64,000 nucleotides of DNA from Psychrobacillus mangrovi (GTDB taxonomy: Bacteria; Bacillota; Bacilli; Bacillales_A; Planococcaceae). Position numbers and translations under genes: made by a program. The stretch lies in contig NZ_JBAWSY010000008.1 of the NCBI RefSeq assembly GCF_037104765.1, forward strand, positions 69,138-133,137. The letters are read 5' to 3'. Of this stretch, positions 51,116-59,025 are shown one piece after another. The notes below the pieces were generated by a model. That model was not told the origin of the DNA and did no database searches. It saw nothing but the letters and a program-made list of their open reading frames with translations. The number at the start of each line of letters is the position of its first letter. Position 1 is the stretch's first letter.

Positions 51116-52057
51116 ATGTCGTTTGCTTCTGAAACAAAAAAAGAAATGACCCAGGAAGAGTCGAAACCTTGTTGTTCGAAAGCTGAACTTTCTGCGCTTA
51201 TTCGAATGAACGGTTCTCTATCATTTAGCAATAAAATGCTGAGTTTAGATGTCCAAACTGAAAACGCAGCAATTGCTAGAAGGCTATATACATTGATAAA
51301 ATCATTATATCCCTATAGAGTAGAATTACTTGTTCGTAAAAAAATGAGATTGAAAAAGAACAATGTATATATCTGTCGCGTCCGTGAAGGGACCAAGAAC
51401 TTACTAGAAGATTTAAAAATATTGAAAGAGAATTTTCAATTTGAGTATTCTATTTCAAAGGAACTTGTAAAGAAGAATTGCTGTAAGCGCGCTTATCTTA
51501 GAGGAGCATTCTTGGCGGGTGGTTCTGTTAATAATCCAGAAACATCTTCTTATCATTTGGAGATTTATTCTTTATATAAAACTCATAGTGATGCATTAGT
51601 GGAACTAATGAATGAATTCGAGCTGAATGCAAAAACAATCGAAAGAAAAAAAGGCTATGTAGCTTATTTAAAGGAAGCAGAAAAGATTTCTGATTTTTTA
51701 AGCATTGCTGGAGCACATAATGCACTATTAAAATTCGAGGATGTACGAATCATTCGAGATATGCGGAACAGTGTAAATCGTCTGGTTAACTGCGAAACAG
51801 CTAACTTAAATAAAACAATCAGTGCGGCAATTAGACAAGTAGAAAATATCCGATTTATTGAAAATACGATTGGTTTAGACCAACTTCCTGAAAAATTAAG
51901 AGAGATTGCAAGGTTGCGTGTTGAATACCAAGATGTTACATTGAAAGAATTAGGTGAAATGGTTTCCACTGGAAATGTAAGCAAATCAGGGATAAATCAT
52001 CGTTTACGAAAAATAGATGAAATTGCGGACGCACTTCGCAGGGGCGAGACAATTTAG
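51116..52057 (+). CDS. whiA: WhiA DNA-binding protein
   Basis: 313 aa. The N-terminal LAGLIDADG-like region (KKNCCKRAYLRGAFLAGGSVNNPETSSYHLEIYS, about 118-151) lacks endonuclease residues; C-terminal helix-turn-helix (REIARLRVEYQDVTLKELGEMVSTGNVSKSGINHRLRKIDEIA). WhiA affects cell division and chromosome segregation in bacilli. RBS AAAGGGGG. Precedes crh with 19-nt spacing. Confidence 0.95.
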   Translation: MSFASETKKEMTQEESKPCCSKAELSALIRMNGSLSFSNKMLSLDVQTENAAIARRLYTLIKSLYPYRVELLVRKKMRLKKNNVYICRVREGTKNLLEDLKILKENFQFEYSISKELVKKNCCKRAYLRGAFLAGGSVNNPETSSYHLEIYSLYKTHSDALVELMNEFELNAKTIERKKGYVAYLKEAEKISDFLSIAGAHNALLKFEDVRIIRDMRNSVNRLVNCETANLNKTISAAIRQVENIRFIENTIGLDQLPEKLREIARLRVEYQDVTLKELGEMVSTGNVSKSGINHRLRKIDEIADALRRGETI

Positions 52058-52076
52058 TGAAATGGAGAGTAGAAAA

Positions 52077-52334
52077 ATGACAGAAAAACAGGTCGAAGTG
52101 AAATTACCAGCCGGACTACAAGCGAGACAGGCAGCTTTATTTGTCCAAGAGGCTAATCGTTATATTGCAGATGTTTATCTAGAAAAAGATACGAAAAAGG
52201 TAAATGCGAAAAGTATAATGGGAATAATGAGCTTGGCTATTAGCAAAGGAATCACTGTAACTTTAAGTGCAGATGGTTCTGATGAGGAAGAAGCAGTAGA
52301 AGCATTAGCAAAATTTATTTCCCATGAAAATTAA
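52077..52334 (+). CDS. crh: Catabolite repression HPr-like protein Crh
   Basis: 85 aa, the exact Crh length. Residue 15 is Gln (KLPAGLQARQAA) where HPr has its phosphotransfer His15, so it cannot serve the PTS; Ser46 is kept (NAKSIMGIMSL), the site for HprK. P-Ser-Crh acts as a CcpA co-repressor. ATG 52077 follows GGAGAG. Ends the yvcI operon. Confidence 0.96.
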   Translation: MTEKQVEVKLPAGLQARQAALFVQEANRYIADVYLEKDTKKVNAKSIMGIMSLAISKGITVTLSADGSDEEEAVEALAKFISHEN

Positions 52335-52684
52335 TAAAGAGAGCGCCCAACTAGTCAGTAAAGACGAAAAGGCGGTCTTTTTATTTTGGTTTGTAAATTA
52401 ACATTGAGGAGATGCAGAAAGTAAAGGGGCTTACCTAGTTTGTGTCCGGATAAAATTATTTCTGACCGGATAGATAAAAATGTGTCCGGATAAAATTAGT
52501 TTCTGTCCGTATAGAATATTTTCCGTCCACATAAAAAGTTTTCTGTCCATATAGCATCTTTTACTCATTTTATACTTAGGAAATCATAACGGAAATATAG
52601 AAAAAGAGTGGAGGGAAGTGACCGAGTCACTTTCCTCCACTCTTTAAACGTTTAACAGATAAAATACAAGTTACAATTTTCTTA
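52335..52684. repeat. Intergenic region with 20-nt-period GTCC(G)GATA array
   Basis: No gene is seen between crh and clpP. GTCC or GACC cores start at 52444, 52464, 52484, 52505, 52525 and 52545 (spacing 20, 20, 21, 20, 20), each followed by an AT-rich stretch (first unit GTCCGGATAAAATTATTTC). It is degenerate and not a CRISPR. Towards 52600-52660 a hairpin (GTGGAGGAAAGTGA / TCACTTTCCTCCAC) lies near the clpP 3' end and can act as terminator. Confidence 0.75.
52610..52645. terminator. Terminator-like hairpin at the clpP 3' side
   Basis: AGAGTGGAGGGAAGTGA pairs with TCACTTTCCTCCACTCT around CCGAG. Strong stem; A-rich on its left and T-rich (TTTAAACG) on its right, so it could end either strand. 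Confidence 0.7.
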
Positions 52685-53281
52685 TTAAGATTTCTTCATT
52701 TCACTACGGTCAATAATATGGTCGATTAAGCCATATTCTTTTGCACGTTCAGCTGTCATGAAATTATCACGATCTGTATCTCTTGCAATCACTTCGATTG
52801 GTTGACCAGTGCGTTCAGAAATAATGTGGTTTAATTTATCACGTAAATGTAAAATGCGTTTTGCAGCAATTTCGATTTCAGTTGCTTGCCCTTGTGCTCC
52901 ACCAAGTGGTTGGTGAATCATTACTTCAGCGTTAGGAAGCGCATAGCGTTTTCCTTTTGCTCCAGCTGTTAGTAAGAATGCTCCCATGGAAGCAGCCATA
53001 CCGATACAAATTGTTTGTACATCAGGTTTGATGAACTGCATTGTATCGTAGATTGCCATACCAGCTGTGATACTTCCACCTGGACTATTGATGTAAATAG
53101 AGATGTCTTTTTCCGGATCTTCTGCTTCTAGGAATAATAATTGAGCAACGATAGAGTTTGAAACGTTGTCATCAATACCACTTCCAAGCATAATAATACG
53201 GTCTTTTAATAATCGAGAGTAGATGTCATATGCACGTTCTCCACGATTTGTTTGTTCAATAACTGTAGGAATTAAATTCAT
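52685..53281 (-). CDS. clpP: ATP-dependent Clp protease proteolytic subunit
   Basis: 198 aa. Catalytic Ser98 in GMAASMGAF, His123 in MIHQPLGG and an Asp in TDRDNFM-type context near 172 form the triad. Tetradecameric peptidase working with ClpC/ClpX. ATG 53281 follows GGAGG. Controlled by CtsR (see operator). Stands alone, convergent with crh. Confidence 0.97.
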   Translation of the reverse strand: MNLIPTVIEQTNRGERAYDIYSRLLKDRIIMLGSGIDDNVSNSIVAQLLFLEAEDPEKDISIYINSPGGSITAGMAIYDTMQFIKPDVQTICIGMAASMGAFLLTAGAKGKRYALPNAEVMIHQPLGGAQGQATEIEIAAKRILHLRDKLNHIISERTGQPIEVIARDTDRDNFMTAERAKEYGLIDHIIDRSEMKKS

Positions 53282-53350
53282 CCTGATTGCCTCCTTCAAA
53301 GGTGGTTTGATTATTTGATTACTGAGAAGAGTTCCCTCAGTTGTAACTTT

Positions 53351-53381
53351 ATCATACACATTAAGGTCAAGGAAGGTCAAA
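53351..53381 (-). promoter_or_regulatory. clpP promoter overlapping a CtsR operator
   Basis: On the minus strand TTGACC, 18 bp, TATGAT. The heptad repeat (plus strand GGTCAAG-GAA-GGTCAAA, 53365-53381) fits the CtsR consensus and covers the -35 region. Confidence 0.85.
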
Positions 53382-53403
53382 TATTAAGCATTGAAATGAT
53401 AGC

Positions 53404-53432
53404 TTGAATTATTTGCATTCCATTTGTATAAT
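53404..53432 (+). promoter_or_regulatory. Promoter of the tRNA-Arg gene
   Basis: TTGAAT (53404-53409), 17 bp, TATAAT (53427-53432). Confidence 0.8.
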
Positions 53433-53445
53433 AGATAAGTCGCTT

Positions 53446-53517
53446 GCCCTCGTAGTTTAATGGATATGACACAAGATTCCGGTTCTTGGGATGGGGGTTC
53501 GATTCCCTCCGAGGGCG
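53446..53517 (+). tRNA. tRNA-Arg (anticodon CCG)
   Basis: 72 nt. Acceptor stem GCCCTCG/CGAGGGC (53446-53452 and 53510-53516), discriminator G, anticodon stem CAAGA/TCTTG with loop TTCCGGT giving CCG, T-loop GGTTCGATTCC. CCA is not encoded. Confidence 0.95.
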
Positions 53518-53559
53518 TATTTCACTCTTATTGGATTAAGATTGAAAACTTTCGTTAAT

Positions 53560-53602
53560 GCTCTAATTCGTTGGTATAACAACGTTTTAGAGCGTTTTTT
53601 TT
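53560..53602 (+). terminator. Terminator of the tRNA-Arg transcript
   Basis: GCTCTAA-TT-CGTTG pairs with CAACG-TT-TTAGAGC around GTATAA, then G and seven T. Confidence 0.88.
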
Positions 53603-53660
53603 AAAACAATTTTATGAACGCCTATTTATAAAAGATTTTTTTTCATATTCACTATCATTA

Positions 53661-53670
53661 CCGAGGGCGT
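53661..53670 (+). repeat. Ten-base copy of the tRNA-Arg 3' end
   Basis: CCGAGGGCGT repeats 53509-53518 (acceptor strand plus discriminator and one more base). It lies 143 bases downstream of the tRNA. Confidence 0.45.
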
Positions 53671-53680
53671 TACAAATCAA

Positions 53681-53720
53681 ACACTCTACACAAGCTTTAT
53701 ATGTGTAGAGTGTTTTTTTT
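53681..53720. terminator. Terminator at the mini-catalase 3' end
   Basis: ACACTCTACACA pairs with TGTGTAGAGTGT across AGCTTTATA, then seven T on the plus strand; on the minus strand only TTTGATTTG follows. Confidence 0.75.
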
Positions 53721-54660
53721 ATTCATTTTTCTGTCGTCTGTTAAAGGAAACGGCGTAGGCTTCATGGCGAAAGTGTAGGATTGGATCATTTGGTAGCTCG
53801 ATGCCTGTTGTCACAATCGTTGGGTCGAATAATAGTTTTTCTTTAGGTTGAAATGGTTTTAATATATTAAGCTGTCCAACGTTTATTTTTGCACGATCAT
53901 CCGGCCATGGATCTGTAGGGTCATCTGTTGGGTCACTTTCCAAACCTAAGCGAATGATTAAATTAAAAGAAACCTGTCCATTAATTAATCGATATTCGAG
54001 GTCTTCACTAAGATAGTCAGGGGAAAATTTTTTTGATGGCTTTGTCTCGGATTTTACAGGTTGCCATTCGTATTTGATCGCTTGTCGTTTGCCATCTCTA
54101 TTTACAAAATAAAAGGCATGTATAGGGTAATAGTTTAGCAGTGCATAACTCGTAGGTGGTTGTTTCATTTGTTCCTTTAGTGCAAGTATTATGTTTTTTC
54201 TTTCGGGATATTTTTTTAGGATATTTGCTATACCGAGTCCTAGATCCACCTTATCTAGACCTGTTTTGTCAGCGGTAAGTGTTTTTAACATGTCTATAAA
54301 GGACTCAGGATCTTTCGTTACAAACATGGGAACCGTTGTGCTTACTAAATGGCTTGTCGTACCATCTGGTAAATGAAATAGGACAGACATCCCTTTAACA
54401 GGAGAAAGAAAATCTGCTGCTGACGGATTCGGAGGACTGTTAGAGAATCGTACAGTTACAGGAACTTCCTGGTCTTGGAGATGACCTGCAATAGTATATG
54501 GTTTTGCATTTCCTGTAGGAGTAAAAATTGCCTCATAATAGTGTCCCTTTGCATGAGCACGACGAGCGCCAGGGAAGGTACCTTGAATTTTTTCTAAAGT
54601 ATCTATTGCTTCAGTTGGCAATCTGTTGTGATGTTCATTTGATTTATTTATATGAATCAC
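53719..54660 (-). CDS. Catalase-like heme protein (mini-catalase)
   Basis: 313 aa, well short of typical catalases (480 or more). The active-site His region (GARRAHAKGHYYEA), the Asn in VRFSNSPPNPSA and the proximal heme Tyr in FRHEAYAVSFNRR (Arg-x3-Tyr, near 305) follow catalase order. The usual RFSNGSG has changed to RFSNSPP. Related short proteins (SrpA-type) are catalase-like peroxidases; activity here is an inference. ATG 54660, preceded by AAGAGGTG. Confidence 0.75.
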   Translation of the reverse strand: MIHINKSNEHHNRLPTEAIDTLEKIQGTFPGARRAHAKGHYYEAIFTPTGNAKPYTIAGHLQDQEVPVTVRFSNSPPNPSAADFLSPVKGMSVLFHLPDGTTSHLVSTTVPMFVTKDPESFIDMLKTLTADKTGLDKVDLGLGIANILKKYPERKNIILALKEQMKQPPTSYALLNYYPIHAFYFVNRDGKRQAIKYEWQPVKSETKPSKKFSPDYLSEDLEYRLINGQVSFNLIIRLGLESDPTDDPTDPWPDDRAKINVGQLNILKPFQPKEKLLFDPTIVTTGIELPNDPILHFRHEAYAVSFNRRQKNE

Positions 54661-54822
54661 CTCTTTTAATATTTATAAATAGCCATCCTATCCATCATTA
54701 CCACTGATAAATTATATTAAACAATCTGAAACTTATAATTCTTTTTACCGTATATGATTGTATGTTTTACATTTTAGAGTTAAAGGTACATTAAGACTAT
54801 ACTTAACTAGAGGTGAATGGAA

Positions 54823-55401
54823 ATGAAAAAGTTATTGGGGCCGATAGTGGTCATTGTAGTCATCATTGCAATTTTTGCAGCCATATTAATACCAAGTTAC
54901 AACGGTTTTGTAAATGGAGAAGAAGATGTTAATAATGCATACGCTCAAATTGAAAATCAATTACAGCGCAGAATGGATTTAATTCCAAACTTAGTGAACA
55001 CAGTGAAAGGTTTTGCGGCACATGAAGAAGAGGTGCTTGGTAACATTGCAGATGCTCGTTCGAGATTAGCGGGAGCAGGTACACCCGAAGAACAAGCTGC
55101 GGCAAACGATGCGTTGTCTGGAGCATTAAGTAGACTATTAGTCGTTGTAGAAAACTATCCAGAGCTGAAAGCTGATGCAAACTTCAAACAATTAATGGAT
55201 GAGTTAGCTGGAACTGAAAATCGTTTATCCGTAGCTAGACAGGATTATAACGGAGTCGTTTCAGAATATAATAAAAAAGTAAAAAGAATGCCAGGAAGTA
55301 TTGTAGCTTCTATTTTTGGCTTTGATAAAAAAGAATATTTTAAAGCAGACCCAGCAGCACAAGATGCTCCAGTCGTTGATTTTGAAGGAGATGGAGAGTA
55401 A
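54823..55401 (+). CDS. lemA: LemA family protein
   Basis: 192 aa. One N-terminal membrane segment (LLGPIVVIVVIIAIFAAILIP), then the LemA helical region with NNAYAQIENQLQRRMDLIPNLVNTVKGFAAHEEEVL and YNGVVSEYNKKVKRMPGSIVASIFGFDKKEYF, the family signature. Faces outward or is membrane-tethered. ATG 54823 lies 7 nt after GAGGTG; the ATG at 54817 is too close to the RBS. Overlaps the TPM gene by 1 nt; the two commonly co-occur. Confidence 0.9.
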   Translation: MKKLLGPIVVIVVIIAIFAAILIPSYNGFVNGEEDVNNAYAQIENQLQRRMDLIPNLVNTVKGFAAHEEEVLGNIADARSRLAGAGTPEEQAAANDALSGALSRLLVVVENYPELKADANFKQLMDELAGTENRLSVARQDYNGVVSEYNKKVKRMPGSIVASIFGFDKKEYFKADPAAQDAPVVDFEGDGE

Positions 55402-56198
55402 TGATAAAAGTTGCGCGTATGCTCATAGTTGCGCTACTTTTATGCATTTCTTTTCCCTTAGTGACAGTAGCTGCATCTGAGATACCAGAACCAATTCCAG
55501 GTGAACTATATGTTCAAGATTATGAAGGTTATTTGTCTGAAACAACAAAACAACAGATTGAAGAGTTGGGTTCAAATCTTGACAATGCTACAGGTTCACA
55601 GATTGTTGTCATGATTATCAATTCGTTAAATGGTCAAGATGTTAATCAATTTAGTGTTGATGTCATTAGAGAATTTGGTATTGGTGATCAAGAAAAAAAC
55701 AATGGTGTTTTATTCGTAATTGAGACAGATCCTACTAAGAAAGGAAACAGAGATGTATATATTACAGTAGGGCAAGGTTTAGAAGGTGCATTACCGGACG
55801 GGAAGATTGGTCGTATCCTAGATGAATATACGAAGCCATATTTAAATCAAGGTGCTGTAGAGGATGCAGTACTTTCTACGTATCAAGTTCTCTACAATGA
55901 GGTTGCAACAGAATATGGCTGGGACGGAGAATTAGTAGAACCGAAGAATCCTGCTACGTCTGATGGAGGTTTTTCATTTACAACTATTATTGCAATCATA
56001 GTTGTTATTTATATTATCTTCTCCATTACGAATGGAGGAGGTAGAGGGGGTCCTGGTGGACGTCGTCGTTCTCGATCCATAATGTTCGGACCTGGAAGTT
56101 TCGGTGGAGGTTTCGGAGGTGGAAAAAGTTCGGGTGGAGGTTTTGGCGGCTTCGGAGGAGGCAGTTCCGGAGGCGGTGGAGCTGGACGTAAGTGGTGA
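55401..56198 (+). CDS. TPM domain-containing membrane protein (YgcG family)
   Basis: 265 aa. Signal peptide about 1-24 (LIVALLLCISFPLVTVAAS), TPM domain about 35-165 (VQDYEGYLSETTKQQIEEL, VMIINSLNGQDVNQFSVDVIREFGIG...NNGVLFVI), membrane segment FTTIIAIIVVIYIIFSI (about 195-211), then a basic GRRRSRS and a Gly/Ser/Phe-rich tail. Such proteins are thought to act with LemA in the envelope; some TPM domains have phosphatase activity. Function here not known. Confidence 0.87.
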   Translation: MIKVARMLIVALLLCISFPLVTVAASEIPEPIPGELYVQDYEGYLSETTKQQIEELGSNLDNATGSQIVVMIINSLNGQDVNQFSVDVIREFGIGDQEKNNGVLFVIETDPTKKGNRDVYITVGQGLEGALPDGKIGRILDEYTKPYLNQGAVEDAVLSTYQVLYNEVATEYGWDGELVEPKNPATSDGGFSFTTIIAIIVVIYIIFSITNGGGRGGPGGRRRSRSIMFGPGSFGGGFGGGKSSGGGFGGFGGGSSGGGGAGRKW

Positions 56199-56247
56199 AT
56201 CCAGACTGTTGAAAAATGCTCGAGTACTAAGTAATATTATATACAAA

Positions 56248-56280
56248 TTAACGCTCAAATTTTTTGGGCGTTTCTTTCTT
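56248..56280 (+). terminator. Terminator after the TPM gene
   Basis: TAACGCTC and GGGCGTTT pair around an AT-rich loop, then CTTTCTT. Confidence 0.55.
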
Positions 56281-56298
56281 CTCAGGAGGCGAATTTTA

Positions 56299-56529
56299 GT
56301 GGAAGTCAATTTTTATACAAGACCAGGATGTCATTTATGTGATGATGCAAGACTTATGTTAAAACTCGTACAAGAAGATATTTCATTTGAAATAAATGAA
56401 GTGAATATTGAAGAAGATGATGAATTGCATGAAAAGTTTATGTTAATGATTCCTGTTATAGAATATAACGATAAAATCATTCAATATGGACGAGTGGATT
56501 ACGCAACATTACTGGAGGCATTGCTCTAA
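56299..56529 (+). CDS. Glutaredoxin-like protein (DUF836)
   Basis: 76 aa. The thioredoxin-fold CxxC is in FYTRPGCHLCDDARLML (Cys11-Cys14), followed by EVNIEEDDELHEKFMLMIPVIEYNDK with the cis-Pro IPV. Likely a small thiol-disulfide protein. GTG 56299 with CAGGAGG 7 nt upstream is chosen; the longer frame reads through the TPM tail and is not coding. Confidence 0.8.
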   Translation: MEVNFYTRPGCHLCDDARLMLKLVQEDISFEINEVNIEEDDELHEKFMLMIPVIEYNDKIIQYGRVDYATLLEALL

Positions 56530-56640
56530 TAATGTTCCAGTACTTAGCTAGTCGCAAGGAAGAAGTGAATACTAGCAAGTGTTTTACGATTGGATAAAAA
56601 AATAGTACAATTCCATACCTACCAAAATAATGCACTTATA

Positions 56641-56669
56641 TTGCTAAGTTGAATATAATATTGTATGAT
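56641..56669 (+). promoter_or_regulatory. Promoter of the cggR-gapA operon
   Basis: TTGCTA (56641-56646), 17 bp, TATGAT (56664-56669). The CggR operator begins about 30 bases downstream. Confidence 0.6.
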
Positions 56670-56701
56670 TACTTTGTTGATTCGCTTTTTTTTTAAGTAA
56701 C

Positions 56702-56737
56702 TGGGACATTTTTGGGCTTAGTGGGACAAAAACGTCA
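56702..56737 (+). promoter_or_regulatory. CggR operator
   Basis: TGGGAC-N6-GGGC-N4-TGGGAC-N6-GTCA reproduces the B. subtilis layout CGGGAC-N6-TGTC-N4-CGGGAC-N6-TGTC, two half sites 20 bases apart. Placed between promoter and cggR. Confidence 0.8.
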
Positions 56738-56758
56738 CAGATGGTTAGGAAGTGAAAT

Positions 56759-57796
56759 ATGGATCCTTTGCTCACAGCTCAATTAAAGCTAATTCCTGAA
56801 ATGAGTGATTTGTTACAAAAGAGATATCAAATACTACAAACGATTCAGCTCTCTAAAGGAATTGGTCGTCGTGTTTTAGGAGAACAACTAGGATTATCAG
56901 AAAGAGATACACGAAAAGAACTAGATGCCTTAAGATTACACGGTTTGATTGAAGTTTCACGAGAAGGAGCAGCTATTACTCCATCAGGAACACAAGTATT
57001 AGTAGATTTAAAAGATGTTGTTCGGGAGTGGTCAGGTAGATTAACGCTAGAACAAACACTTTTAAAATATTTAAGCATTAAAGAAGTGATTATTGTACCG
57101 GGAAATGTAGATACTAATAAAAATGCGGAAATGCTTCTGTCACAAGAAGCAGCAAAATTTTTAGAAAGTATTTTACACGATGACAAAATTATCGCTGTTA
57201 CAGGTGGTTCAACTATTGCTTCGATTTCCAACTTCGTACATGAGACAACAAGATGGAAAAATTTAATGTTTATCGCTGCAAGAGGCGGTGTAGGAAAAGA
57301 TGTTTCTTTGCAAGCTAATACGATTGCATCCCTTTTTTCCAATAAAATGCATGGATCCTACCGGACATTATATATGCCGGATAGTTTAAGTGAAGAAGCG
57401 TACACTACAATGAAAAAAGAACCTTTTATACAAGAAATGATGGACCTATATGAAAGAACAAATATTATTATTCATGGTATAGGTGATGCAGCTGAAATGG
57501 CTCGAAGAAGAAATTCAACCGAAGCCGAAATTGACCGATTAAAAGAAATTGGTTCAGTCAGTGAAGCATTTGGGTATTATTTTAATGACCAAGGCGAAGC
57601 TGTCCATCGAATTAGAACTATTGGAATTCAATTAAAACAATTAAAAAATATAGAGCATCTGGTTGCAGTTGCTGGTGGTGCCAAAAAAGCGAAAGCACTT
57701 TTATCTTATTTTAAACAAGCACCGAAACAAACCGTTTTAGTGACGGATGAGGGTGCAGCAAATGAAATGATGAAAATAATCTCACAAACAAACTAG
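56759..57796 (+). CDS. cggR: Central glycolytic genes regulator CggR
   Basis: 345 aa SorC family. N-terminal HTH (LQTIQLSKGIGRRVLGEQLGLSERDTRKELDALRLHGLI) and sugar-phosphate binding domain with AVTGGSTIAS and AVAGGAKKAKA loops. It represses its own operon; fructose-1,6-bisphosphate relieves this. RBS TTAGGAAG, ATG 56759. Twelve nt before gapA. Confidence 0.96.
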   Translation: MDPLLTAQLKLIPEMSDLLQKRYQILQTIQLSKGIGRRVLGEQLGLSERDTRKELDALRLHGLIEVSREGAAITPSGTQVLVDLKDVVREWSGRLTLEQTLLKYLSIKEVIIVPGNVDTNKNAEMLLSQEAAKFLESILHDDKIIAVTGGSTIASISNFVHETTRWKNLMFIAARGGVGKDVSLQANTIASLFSNKMHGSYRTLYMPDSLSEEAYTTMKKEPFIQEMMDLYERTNIIIHGIGDAAEMARRRNSTEAEIDRLKEIGSVSEAFGYYFNDQGEAVHRIRTIGIQLKQLKNIEHLVAVAGGAKKAKALLSYFKQAPKQTVLVTDEGAANEMMKIISQTN

Positions 57797-57808
57797 GAGG
57801 AAAATAAA

Positions 57809-58816
57809 ATGACAGTAAAAATAGCTATTAACGGATTTGGACGAATTGGACGTAAAGTATTTAGAGAAGCGTTAGAACAGAAAGATATTGAAGTAGTTGC
57901 AATTAATGATTTAACAGATGCTGCGATGCTTGCACATTTATTAAAATATGATTCTGTTCATGGAATTTTAAATGCGGAAGTTACTTCAGAAGGTGATTAC
58001 TTAGTAGTTAATGGAAAAAACATTCGTGTTTTCGCAGAAAAAGATCCTTCGGCACTTCCTTGGAAAGAGCAAGAAGTGGATATTGTTATTGAATGTACAG
58101 GTATCTTCAATACTACTGAAAAAGCTGGAAAACATATTGAAGCAGGAGCTAAAAAAGTTATTTTATCTGCACCAGCAAAAGACAATATGCCAACATTCGT
58201 AATGGGCGTTAACGCAGATAAATATAATCCAGAAACAGACCATGTCGTATCAAATGCTTCTTGTACAACAAACTGTTTATCTCCTGTAGCAAAAGTGTTA
58301 CAAGATCAATTTGGTATTAAACGTGGGATGATGACAACTATTCACTCATATACAAACGATCAACGTATTTTAGACTTGCCACATAGCGATTATCGTCGTG
58401 CTCGTGCAGCTGCAGAATCTATGATTCCTACAACTACTGGGGCAGCATCAGCTGTTGCGAAAGTACTTCCAGAGCTAAAAGGAAAATTAGATGGTATGGC
58501 TGTTCGTGTGCCAACACCAAATGTTTCTTTAGTAGACTTTGTAGCAGAATTAGAAAAAGATGTAACAGTAGAACAAATTAATACTGCATTAAAAGAAGCT
58601 TCAGAAAATGAGTTAAAAGGAATTCTTGCTTACAATGAGCTACCTCTTGTTTCTATCGACTATAATGGAAATACTTCTTCTTCTACAGTTGATGGACTTT
58701 CAACTATGGTACTTGGAGACAATCTTATTAAAGTAATCTCTTGGTATGACAATGAATCAGGATATTCAGCACGTTGTATCGACCTTGCACTTTTAATGAT
58801 GAAAAAAGGTCTATAA
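57809..58816 (+). CDS. gapA: Glyceraldehyde-3-phosphate dehydrogenase
   Basis: 335 aa. NAD loop INGFGRIGRKVFRE; catalytic Cys in SNASCTTNCLSP; His in HSYTNDQ. Adjacent to CggR and pgk, so the glycolytic NAD enzyme rather than GapB. RBS AGGAGG. A terminator separates it from pgk. Confidence 0.98.
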   Translation: MTVKIAINGFGRIGRKVFREALEQKDIEVVAINDLTDAAMLAHLLKYDSVHGILNAEVTSEGDYLVVNGKNIRVFAEKDPSALPWKEQEVDIVIECTGIFNTTEKAGKHIEAGAKKVILSAPAKDNMPTFVMGVNADKYNPETDHVVSNASCTTNCLSPVAKVLQDQFGIKRGMMTTIHSYTNDQRILDLPHSDYRRARAAAESMIPTTTGAASAVAKVLPELKGKLDGMAVRVPTPNVSLVDFVAELEKDVTVEQINTALKEASENELKGILAYNELPLVSIDYNGNTSSSTVDGLSTMVLGDNLIKVISWYDNESGYSARCIDLALLMMKKGL

Positions 58817-58882
58817 TCAGCCAATTGTAATCAGTTTCTGAATAGCGTTTACGTTTAATAACCTCTATAATGGAAGAGGGTA

Positions 58883-58920
58883 AAAGGAGCAAGGGTTACC
58901 CTTCGCTCCTTATTTTTTTA
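58883..58920 (+). terminator. Hairpin between gapA and pgk
   Basis: AAGGAGC-AAGGG pairs with CCCTT-CGCTCCTT around TTA, then ATTTTTTT. Likely partial terminator, leaving less pgk-eno transcript. Confidence 0.85.
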
Positions 58921-59025
58921 TAAAAGAATAGACAGTAATACTTTGTACTGTCCATACTTCAGGCGCCAGCCGCTCAAGGTCACATGGTGCCATACATATT
59001 TTTCATTATATAAGGGGGCTTTCTC

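Noticed and set aside
56104..56298. N-terminal extension of the glutaredoxin-like protein
   Set aside because: The extension is an out-of-frame reading of the Gly-rich end of the TPM gene and its terminator; GTG 56299 has a proper RBS.
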